This document shows, in pieces, positions 57,591-64,000 of a DNA stretch of 64,000 nucleotides (position 1 is the stretch's first letter; every line of letters begins with the position of its first letter). The notes under the pieces are model-generated. The model saw only the letters and a list, made by a program, of their open reading frames with translations, did not search any database and was not told the DNA's origin. The stretch lies in contig DATNEY010000054.1 in the NCBI GenBank assembly GCA_035606665.1, positions 1 to 64,000 on the forward strand, written 5' to 3'. This DNA comes from DASUGC01 sp035606665. Its GTDB lineage: Bacteria > Acidobacteriota > Vicinamibacteria > Vicinamibacterales > SCN-69-37. Made by a program: the position numbers and the translations under genes.

Positions 57591-58793
57591 TCAGCACCGA
57601 CATAGCAACACCGAATCCCATTCAGGCGGCTCAGGGGTTGTGGCCGCGAGGAAGGCGAGAGCAGTACCCGTCGCCCCTGTTAGAAACGTCGCGTCATCCT
57701 CCCAGTATCGATCACGACCTTGCCACGACTGATAGCCTCCGACTCCCACCCCCGGTCTCCTGAACTGCAGGGCGGCGTCCAACCATCGGCGTGCTGCGAG
57801 CAGGAAACACTCCCGGCCGGTTGCCTGAAATAGCCGGTTGAACAAATGGGCATTCCCACTGAAGCCGTGACACAGGCCCGCGTCTATGACACCTGAACCT
57901 ATCGGCTGTCGCGACTCATGCTCAGCAATCGCCAATATGTCTTCTCTGAGTTCCTCCGCGCCCAGGGCCTCGGCTGCCTGAAGGAGGCTGACGGACAGAC
58001 CGAGACCGCCGTAGCACCACGACACTCGCGCTTTTCCCGACGCCTCCTGCTCCGTCACCCAGCTCGGAAACGAACCGTCACCTCGGCGTTGATTGAGGAC
58101 CCACCTTATTGCGCCAAGGGTCAGGGCCTTGACCTCATTGCCTTGAATGCCGAGACGCCACGCCTCACCTAACAACGCGACCACACCAGGGACGCCGTGT
58201 GCCACGCCGACGTTGAAATAGCCGGCGGGCGCCATCTCACGATGGCTCTCGGGCAGAATACTTTGGTGGGTGTGCCAAGTCACAGTGTCTCCCACCCTGG
58301 AGGCGGACTTCAGCAGAGTCGTCACGGCCAGTTCCAGGCCAGCACGCCCTACGGGGCTTGGCTGTCGCTCGAGAAAATACACGCCGAACCCGACAACTCC
58401 CGAAATCAGGTCGTAGTGAAAGTGAGGGTGGCGAGGGTTTGTAAATGCCAAAAGCGCCCGATCTAACTCTTCGTACGCCTCAGGCACTGCGACCTGCTCC
58501 AGGCGCCGGTCGTAGTGGGCGGTCAGCCAGCCGACGCCGGCCATTCCTCCGTACAGACCGGTCTTGCGCAATTGCGTCAGCGCTGAGATTGCGCTGTTGA
58601 TCCGAGCCGCACTTCTACCAAGGAGGTCTTCGCGACCAGCCGACTGTCCGTAGTACAACTCCAACAAAGCTGGACCCCAGTCGGTCGCGACCGTGGGTAC
58701 GCGCTCAACGGCCCTTGCGACCTCTTCTATCGCTTCAGCATACGGGCGGCTATCGCCGCCCTCTATGATGGGGGCCCATTTCCCAGTAGGCAT
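57591..58793 (-). CDS. lanC: Lanthionine cyclase LanC
   Basis: A 400-residue alpha/alpha-barrel cyclase that joins Cys thiols to Dha/Dhb. Zinc ligands C260 ('SWCYGGLG') and C308/H309 ('GLCHGFSGNAH') are all present, as are the acid/base candidates D128 ('HYDLISGVVG') and H199 ('VGVAHGVPG'). It should be active, in contrast to the LanM cyclase domain at the right edge. AGGG lies just before the ATG. It is read after lanA and a 34-bp palindrome, and is followed by lanB after one base. Confidence 0.95.
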   Translation of the reverse strand: MPTGKWAPIIEGGDSRPYAEAIEEVARAVERVPTVATDWGPALLELYYGQSAGREDLLGRSAARINSAISALTQLRKTGLYGGMAGVGWLTAHYDRRLEQVAVPEAYEELDRALLAFTNPRHPHFHYDLISGVVGFGVYFLERQPSPVGRAGLELAVTTLLKSASRVGDTVTWHTHQSILPESHREMAPAGYFNVGVAHGVPGVVALLGEAWRLGIQGNEVKALTLGAIRWVLNQRRGDGSFPSWVTEQEASGKARVSWCYGGLGLSVSLLQAAEALGAEELREDILAIAEHESRQPIGSGVIDAGLCHGFSGNAHLFNRLFQATGRECFLLAARRWLDAALQFRRPGVGVGGYQSWQGRDRYWEDDATFLTGATGTALAFLAATTPEPPEWDSVLLCRC

Positions 58794-58833
58794 TTCCCTG
58801 TCTTCAGGTTGTCGTCGGATCGCCAGGGCACAC

Positions 58834-58867
58834 GTGGGGCGCTACGGCCGCGGCCGTAGCGCCCCAC
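58834..58867. promoter_or_regulatory. Perfect 34-bp palindrome between lanA and lanC
   Basis: GTGGGGCGCTACGGCCG (58834-58850) is followed by its exact reverse complement (58851-58867). In the lanA transcript it lies 22 bases past the stop and 40 bases before the lanC ATG. The RNA would form a very stable GC stem without a T-run, as expected for a leaky terminator or processing/protecting hairpin that keeps lanA mRNA more abundant than lanCB. Confidence 0.75.
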
Positions 58868-58889
58868 ATCCTGTCTTAGCCGACGCAGG

Positions 58890-59249
58890 TCAGCAGCAAC
58901 TCGTGCAACCCTGCGTGCACCAGAAGGTGCCGCCACAGCAGTCGGTCACGTAGTTGTCGGTGCAGCGAGACGTGTAGCAGGTGCAGGTCGAGCAGGTAAA
59001 GATCGTCGGACCTCCGCAGCCTTCACACCACGATGGACTTGTGCACACCTGTGTTTCCTCACACGGCTGGCACAGTGTCATCGGATTGGGCGGGCTGTCA
59101 CACGTGTCGTTTGTTTCATTACAAGGGTCGGACTGACAGACACACACGGTCCAGTCACTTCCGCCCCCGGCAACCGCTCGAGCTTCTGATTCGTTGAGCA
59201 CTCGCAGCGCCTCGAAATTGATTCGCAGTTTCCCGTGCTTTCGTTCCAT
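58890..59249 (-). CDS. lanA: Cys-rich lanthipeptide precursor (LanA)
   Basis: A 119-residue peptide. GGAGGG (59265-59260) lies 10 bases before the ATG at 59249. The leader MERKHGKLRINFEALRVLNE continues with 'SEARAVAGGG' (residues 21-30), a double-glycine leader whose 'F-E-A-L' region resembles class I recognition boxes. The core (from residue 30 or 31) has 19 Cys (36, 38, 43, 50, 60, 63, 69, 75, 78, 86, 89, 91, 96, 104, 105, 111, 115, 118, 119) and 24 Ser/Thr, with many Ser/Thr one to four residues before a Cys. This is far larger and richer than typical lantibiotics (about 20-40 residue cores). lanC and lanB follow on the same strand. Confidence 0.88.
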   Translation of the reverse strand: MERKHGKLRINFEALRVLNESEARAVAGGGSDWTVCVCQSDPCNETNDTCDSPPNPMTLCQPCEETQVCTSPSWCEGCGGPTIFTCSTCTCYTSRCTDNYVTDCCGGTFWCTQGCTSCC

Positions 59250-59569
59250 AGATCAGACACCCTCCAGTCAGTCGAGCGACGCGGGTTGATACTCTCTATC
59301 GCCTATCGCAGCCGTTCTTACATAGGCAAGGATGGCCACCGCCTCGATTGATACTGCTTGCCAGCTACATCTCGCTTGTTGGCGCTTGAAATGGAAGGTA
59401 GGCTCATTTCTCCTCTGATGCAAGGCAATAACTGACCGCTTTTTGTGAGAGCACTGTAAAAGGTGCTCGAATTTCCGAGCAGACTAGCGAGTGAGGCTGA
59501 AAGGCCGGAAGTTGCTACGATATGTGAGCACGGGCACCAATCTGCTCGGAGCTAGCGCTGGCGATCTAC
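59250..59569. other. Divergent control region between lanA and the response-regulator gene
   Basis: 320 bases without a gene. It holds the lanA ribosome site (59260-59265) and, near the regulator side, two overlapping inverted repeats: GAGCAC (59449-59454) with GTGCTC (59463-59468), and GCTCG (59465-59469) with CGAGC (59476-59480). These could be binding sites for the adjacent regulator. TTGCCT near 59335 on the minus strand is a weak -35 candidate for lanA. No strong promoter consensus stands out. Confidence 0.5.
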
Positions 59570-60421
59570 ATGTCCAAATCGCGCATCAGCTCGACGCAGC
59601 CGGCCGTACTAGTGGTCGACGACGAGGAGGACGTTCTAGCGAGCGTACGTCGTACCCTCGAGGAGTTTCGAATGACCGTCTGGACGGCGAAGGGCGCGGC
59701 TGGTGCGATGACTGTACTCGCATCCGTTCATATAGACGCCGCGCTCATTGACTGGCGGTTGGGCGCCCTCGAGGATGGTGTGGCGCTGGGTCGGGCCCTG
59801 CAGCGAGATCACGGCATACCGTTTGTCCTCTTTAGTGGTTTCTGGAACACAGAGTCCACCGGACACGGATATAAACAAGGAGCCACCGATATCATCGATA
59901 AGCCCCTGGATCCCCTTCGACTCCGCGCCGCGATGGAGCTAGCGATTGAAAAGCGCAGGGGCATCCACGATGGTGCTGGTTCGGATCGACCGATTTACTA
60001 TGGGGCTGACTCGGTATCCGAGCGGTGGGCTGCGTTGGTGATGCGATCCTGCCGAGCAGGAAAGGATCCAAGCACCGAGGCCGATGTCGCGAAAGCATGC
60101 GGCGTCAGTACAAGTGGCTTCCGAAGAATCTGCAGCGGCTGTTGCGTCGGCGCCAAGGATACGCGGGACATGGTGCGTTTCTTGAGAGCCTTGTCGAGAG
60201 CTCGTGAGGACGGGTCCACGCTGGCGAGTCATCTGGCAATATCAGATCCGCGAACGCGTGCCAGGCTATTCGAGCGGGCGGGTCTCCCGGTCGATTCCCG
60301 CTTTGTTCCGCTTCGACTGTTCATCTTGAGGCAGAGGTTCGTGCCGGACTCCAAGGAGTGTCTGCGAGAGCTGGCGCACCGGGCTGCCAATGATTCGCTC
60401 TTCCTCATCGAACGCAGCTAG
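59570..60421 (+). CDS. Response regulator: receiver domain plus HTH output domain
   Basis: A 283-residue regulator. Receiver domain about residues 12-125: acidic pair D17/D18 ('LVVDDEEDV'), phospho-acceptor D61 ('ALIDWRLG'), S89 ('VLFSGF') and K111 ('IIDKPLD'). The C-terminal part (about 155-255) contains an AraC-like HTH 'EADVAKACGVSTSGFRRICS' and a possible second HTH near 215-237. It is divergent from lanA and likely controls the locus. No histidine kinase gene is in the window. No strong ribosome site precedes the ATG at 59570, so the exact start is less sure. Confidence 0.82.
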   Translation: MSKSRISSTQPAVLVVDDEEDVLASVRRTLEEFRMTVWTAKGAAGAMTVLASVHIDAALIDWRLGALEDGVALGRALQRDHGIPFVLFSGFWNTESTGHGYKQGATDIIDKPLDPLRLRAAMELAIEKRRGIHDGAGSDRPIYYGADSVSERWAALVMRSCRAGKDPSTEADVAKACGVSTSGFRRICSGCCVGAKDTRDMVRFLRALSRAREDGSTLASHLAISDPRTRARLFERAGLPVDSRFVPLRLFILRQRFVPDSKECLRELAHRAANDSLFLIERS

Positions 60422-60512
60422 GTAACAAGGTCGTGGTCGCCCTTTGGCCGCGAGCTTGCTCCTGGAGTGTCGTGCCCTGACCGGGTCGACGCATTCGTAA
60501 CGAACTGCAGCC

Positions 60513-60526
60513 GACAAGTTCTTGTC
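60513..60526. promoter_or_regulatory. Short inverted repeat upstream of the GT-C gene
   Basis: GACAAG (60513-60518), TT, CTTGTC (60521-60526), 44 bases before the ATG at 60570. Possible operator or hairpin. Nothing else is seen in 60422-60569. Confidence 0.3.
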
Positions 60527-60569
60527 TGACGGCAGCTTAAACGTTCTCGGCTAGACTCCCGGTCAGGCG

Positions 60570-61955
60570 ATGGCACGCAGCAGAAGACAGCAGGCAGCGG
60601 CGGGACGGGCGGTCAAGAATGGGTCGATCTCGCCAACGCAGCGCGTACACGGGCCGGGCATCGAGTTTTCAACCCTAGCCGCGATATCCGTTATCTTCGT
60701 TCTCGGCCTCTGCGTCCGGTACCAGTCCCTCAACCTGCCGAGTTACGCGGGTACGAAGCTTCTGAGTTCAGAGACTCGTTGGCGACCGGCGGCGCTCGGG
60801 ACGAACATGGAGCACGATGAGCAGATTTACGTCGCGCTCGTTCAACAACTCGATGCTGGCAAGGGCTACACGCTTCAGGGACATCGGGTCCTCGATGAAC
60901 CTTGGATTGTTCGAGAACAGTACGATCGTCCCGTCTTCTTTCATCCTCCCGGGGGCATTGCGTTCTTCTGGTTGATGCATCGACTGGCTGGCGACGCGGG
61001 CTACGCTTGGGCACAACTCCTCAGCTATACGATCTTCTTTGTCGGCCTAGTCATTATTGGTTGGACGATCATTCCTGCACTCGACAGCCTGGCCGTGTTG
61101 GCGTTGGCAATACTGGCGGCCTTTTCGCCGATCATGGCGAACGTCACCGGTCGGTTTTGGCTGGATGGTCCGCTTCTCGCCTTCTCCACGGCAGCGGCAG
61201 CGTGCTTCTTGCTGGGTCTCAGGCGGGATCGTACTGGTCTGGCGGCCGTCGGTGCACTTCTACTGGGATTCGCCAGCCTGATCAAACTGACGGCATTTCT
61301 CATCGTCCCCGGGGTTCTGGCCCTGGCCGTCGTGACGTCCCATCGAGAGCGGCCGGGAAAACTGTTCCGAACGAGCGCGTACTTCGTATTGATTGCATTA
61401 GCGTGTCAGTTGCCTTGGGAATTATGGCAGTGGCACTTGACGGGCACGGCCTTCCCGGTCTGGGCAGGAAGGCCCTCGCCCGAGCTCGTTCGCAACAATC
61501 TGTTCGTACGCTATGTCACCGAAATGCGGTCACCCTGGGTGTATCTAGAACTCCTGCCGCAGGTGTTGTGGACTATTGGGCCATCACTCGTGCTGTTGGC
61601 GTTCCACTGGCGAGATCGCGCCTCGAGGGCGCTCGGATTCGGATTGATGATCTGGATCGCCGCTGTGGTCGGCGCGAACGTCAGTCTTGGCGCCCTCGGC
61701 TATTCAAAACTGCTTCGATACGCGATTCTCGTGACGCCGGCCACCATCCTTTTGTTCACGCTGGTTGTGGACCGGTGCATGAAGTCATTTCGGTCGACGC
61801 CGGGAACGGCGAGGTTCGCGATGTTCGTCCTTCTGTTGCTCGCGGGCGCGGGGCTGGCGCTCGAGGTTGTGCAGGGCCTGAGAACCTCCTTGATCGACAA
61901 CGCTTCGTGGGATTTGATCGTGCCGTTGGCAGGACTTTCAGGAATTACTCGCTGA
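60570..61955 (+). CDS. Polytopic GT-C (GT39/ArnT-like) glycosyltransferase
   Basis: A 461-residue membrane protein with a cytoplasmic basic N-terminus, a first helix at about residues 33-50, and about nine further hydrophobic helices. The first periplasmic loop contains 'NMEHDEQIYVALVQQLDAGK', where the Asp-Glu pair matches the catalytic acidic site of GT-C transferases that use polyprenyl-phosphate sugars. 'YDRPVFFHPPGGIAFFWLMH' is also family-like. Whether it modifies the lanthipeptide, a lipid or protein is unknown. It lies between the regulator and the convergent lanM. Confidence 0.75.
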   Translation: MARSRRQQAAAGRAVKNGSISPTQRVHGPGIEFSTLAAISVIFVLGLCVRYQSLNLPSYAGTKLLSSETRWRPAALGTNMEHDEQIYVALVQQLDAGKGYTLQGHRVLDEPWIVREQYDRPVFFHPPGGIAFFWLMHRLAGDAGYAWAQLLSYTIFFVGLVIIGWTIIPALDSLAVLALAILAAFSPIMANVTGRFWLDGPLLAFSTAAAACFLLGLRRDRTGLAAVGALLLGFASLIKLTAFLIVPGVLALAVVTSHRERPGKLFRTSAYFVLIALACQLPWELWQWHLTGTAFPVWAGRPSPELVRNNLFVRYVTEMRSPWVYLELLPQVLWTIGPSLVLLAFHWRDRASRALGFGLMIWIAAVVGANVSLGALGYSKLLRYAILVTPATILLFTLVVDRCMKSFRSTPGTARFAMFVLLLLAGAGLALEVVQGLRTSLIDNASWDLIVPLAGLSGITR

Positions 61956-61987
61956 GCTGGACGTCGGCCACTACCGGTTCAAATGGC

Positions 61988-64000
61988 TCACTCAAATGAC
62001 ATCAGGCAACTGACGCGATCGGGTTGGGCAGCTCTCAGCAATGCATGGGCCGTGCCGGCGAGTCCGCCGAACAAGGAGCCATCGAAGGTATCCAGAGGAC
62101 CATTCGAAACAAACTCGACAAGTAATTGGGCGGCGGCCTCAATCTTCTCGCAGAGATCCGGCGACGCGTAATTGCGGCGGATTTCAACGAGGGCATCGAC
62201 AGCGCCAGCCGTTCCTTGGCAGAGGCCCGGCCGAAAAGCCACCAACACATCGCTCGGACGCCCTTGGCCGATCTCCACGCTGACTTTGTCTCCGGCGATA
62301 GGCTCGTCGAGCGCCTGACACACCTTCAATCGAGCGAGCAGGAGTCCCGAGCGTCCACCGGACCACGTCCAATCCTGCGATGCCCGGTCGCGGCCTCCGG
62401 GCGGAGTTGCCGCCCCATGGCTCGGAGCGGAGTCCAGCCAGCTTCGCGCCAACAGGGCGCCGGCTCGGTCTCCGCGCGATTTCGCCCAGGCCGCCAGGCT
62501 CATGGCGATACCGCCCACACCGAGAGATGTAAAACAGTCAGGCCTGGATCCGACGGCCGGTCGGGGATCCGAGCAGCATCTCTTCGTGACCTCCCCAGCC
62601 ACCCGGTTGACGAGCGCCGAAACGGCGTGACCTGGTCGATGGCGCTCAAACGCCAGCAGGGCCAGCAGGAGTCCGGCCGCGCCGTGGACCAGATCGTTGT
62701 CGGACGTCCCACCGACCAGATCCGACGCGTACCGATCAAGGAGCACCTCAGCCCCATCAAGACACTCCTCGCGCCGGCACGCGCGCCCGATCCGTACGAG
62801 CGCATATACGAGGCCGCCGAGGCCCCGCGCGAGACCACCGTCGCACGCCATCTGTGCCGGCACGCGACCGTTGAAGCACGGCCGCACATACTCGAGAGCC
62901 AGCTCAGCCCATTCCGGCCGGCCCGCAACGGCCGACGCATCTGCCAGGAGCACCGCGGTTCCCGCGCAACCGTCGAATAGAGATTCCCTGTTCATGTGCG
63001 CCAGTGTCTGGCCTGCCGTGGGCCAGTAGCCGGCGAACACTCGCGATGCGCCGTCGGGCAGACGTTGAGTCGTGGCGGCTAGAAATTCGGCGACGCGGAC
63101 GGCAGCGGATTCCCATCCGGCAGGCGTCGAAACCGCCGTCGAACGAATCTCTGCGGAGGCGTGCAGCGCTTGCCGAATGCTGCGGCGCTGAAGGTCCTCG
63201 CCGGCGCCATATGCGGAATTGTCGCCTCGGCGCTGCAGGCCCATCCCTTCGGAGCCTGGAGACCCAGGCCCAACGGAAGTCATCGTGAACCGCGGAATGT
63301 CGGCGGTCATGAGAGCCGCCACCTCGCCCGAGACAAAGCCATCGACGGCGTCGATCCGTTCCCGGTTCATCTCCCTGAGATCGTCTTCGATGCGTCGGCG
63401 TCGTATTGACGAGTTCTCCAGGCACTCGATTCGGAGCGATCTCGTCAGCAGCAGCTCGTACGCAGCGGTTGGCCTCACGACGACGCGGGACTTCACCGAG
63501 GGCAGCTGGCTGATGATAGCGGCCGTCTCGCTGCCACCGCGCGCACATAGCGTGCCGACTCGATCGAAGCCATCGAGGACTTCTTCGACAAAGGACGCGG
63601 GGAGACAGGTTTCCCCGTTCAAAACGGGCAAACTCGTTCGGAGAGCGGCACCGTGCGCAAGCGCGCCGACGGTGGCGCGATTTCCGCTCGGTCGTTCTCG
63701 ACTTGGGGAGAGAGTGCGAACGACCGGCAACAACAGGCTGTCCAGCACGGATGCCTGCAGACCAAGGGCCTCGCGAAAGTGCGCCTCCCCATTTCTCACG
63801 GAATCGCGAAACCCTGGCGAGAGCGCCAGCCTGCCGCCCCCCATCACCTCGGCATCAACCGGTACCGGCGAGTCGGCGTGGACGATGACGTTCTCTTCGT
63901 GCAGATCACGGGCGCTCATGGCATGTGCGATCGCGATGAGAGCGCCGTAGCGCCGGTAACAGAGCGCGACGGCCTCGCGCGAGACGCACGGTTCGTGATC
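61988..64000 (-). CDS. lanM: Class II lanthipeptide synthetase LanM (5' end beyond window), degenerate cyclase
   Basis: Open from the right edge (codon at 64000) to the stop at 61988, 670 residues visible. It contains the end of the LanM dehydratase domain and the entire LanC-like domain. Dehydratase residues 'SARDLHEENVIV' and 'PVDAEVMG' match the DxHxxN and DxE catalytic/Mg motifs. In the LanC-like domain (about the last 380 residues) the first zinc ligand is lost ('DWTWSGGRSGLLLARL' where WCHG is expected). The second site reads 'GLCQGTAG', with Cys kept but His replaced by Gln. So two of three zinc ligands are missing. The end 'AGTAHALLRAAQPDRVSCLM' is LanM-typical. The precursor for this enzyme is not visible. 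Confidence 0.85.
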   Translation of the reverse strand, partial: DHEPCVSREAVALCYRRYGALIAIAHAMSARDLHEENVIVHADSPVPVDAEVMGGGRLALSPGFRDSVRNGEAHFREALGLQASVLDSLLLPVVRTLSPSRERPSGNRATVGALAHGAALRTSLPVLNGETCLPASFVEEVLDGFDRVGTLCARGGSETAAIISQLPSVKSRVVVRPTAAYELLLTRSLRIECLENSSIRRRRIEDDLREMNRERIDAVDGFVSGEVAALMTADIPRFTMTSVGPGSPGSEGMGLQRRGDNSAYGAGEDLQRRSIRQALHASAEIRSTAVSTPAGWESAAVRVAEFLAATTQRLPDGASRVFAGYWPTAGQTLAHMNRESLFDGCAGTAVLLADASAVAGRPEWAELALEYVRPCFNGRVPAQMACDGGLARGLGGLVYALVRIGRACRREECLDGAEVLLDRYASDLVGGTSDNDLVHGAAGLLLALLAFERHRPGHAVSALVNRVAGEVTKRCCSDPRPAVGSRPDCFTSLGVGGIAMSLAAWAKSRGDRAGALLARSWLDSAPSHGAATPPGGRDRASQDWTWSGGRSGLLLARLKVCQALDEPIAGDKVSVEIGQGRPSDVLVAFRPGLCQGTAGAVDALVEIRRNYASPDLCEKIEAAAQLLVEFVSNGPLDTFDGSLFGGLAGTAHALLRAAQPDRVSCLMSFE

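Noticed and set aside
59491..59751. A second small precursor-like frame before the regulator gene
   Set aside because: It overlaps the regulator's receiver domain out of frame, lacks Cys and has no leader-like features.
61988..63919. The LanM frame as a complete stand-alone LanC-like protein starting at 63919
   Set aside because: The frame is open to base 64000 and the residues before the Met ('YGALIAIAHA') continue the LanM kinase-like domain, so it is a truncated view of a longer LanM.

Overview
The window is high-GC bacterial DNA with tightly packed genes and many ATGA start/stop overlaps. The best guess is an acidobacterium, probably of the Vicinamibacteria type. This rests on general character and on the 'VWFA-related Acidobacterial' style protein at 50338-51906. 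No rRNA is present, so the placement is inference.

Layout. (1) 1-6365, minus strand: a complex I operon nuoA-B-C-D-E-F-H. gmhA sits between nuoC and nuoD, and there is no nuoG between nuoF and nuoH. Two gaps in this operon are filled by a short GC-rich repeat that carries an open frame from one gene's stop to the next gene's start. (2) 6423-7451, plus: thiS-thiG. (3) 7441-40263: a large surface-polysaccharide locus. It holds a Wzz-like protein, two O-antigen ligase/polymerase-like proteins, a Wzx flippase, a PglC-type initiating transferase, several glycosyltransferases and methyltransferases, and a heparinase II/III-like protein. It also encodes nucleotide-sugar enzymes for UDP-diNAc-bacillosamine (PglF/E/D), GDP-L-fucose (two GMD, Fcl), dTDP-rhamnose (RfbC, RfbD), a WecB epimerase and a WbpG/HisH/HisF amidination set. 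smpB is embedded in it. (4) 40273-42581: pdxA, holB, then tRNA-Val(TAC) and tRNA-Asp(GTC).

(5) 42647-50114: an island immediately downstream of tRNA-Asp, with five same-strand genes whose ends all overlap: a SIS-HAD fusion, a phosphoribosyltransferase-fold protein, a large P-loop (ORC/CDC6- or STAND-like) ATPase, an unrecognised protein, and a PfkB-family kinase with two CxxC pairs. It looks like one co-translated multi-enzyme system gated by an ATPase, possibly a biological-conflict (defence) system. Its function is unknown to me.

(6) 50338-64000: a VWA-like secreted protein followed by a lanthipeptide locus. The locus has an ABC exporter, a stand-alone C39 peptidase, LanB, LanC, a 119-residue precursor whose core has 19 Cys and 24 Ser/Thr, a REC-HTH response regulator, a GT-C type membrane glycosyltransferase, and a LanM running off the right edge. 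The LanM keeps its visible dehydratase residues but has lost two of three expected zinc ligands in its cyclase domain. A perfect 34-bp palindrome separates lanA from lanCB, where an attenuator or processing hairpin would be expected. The giant Cys-rich precursor, the mixed class I/class II enzyme set and the five-gene ATPase island are the strongest candidates for undescribed biology here.
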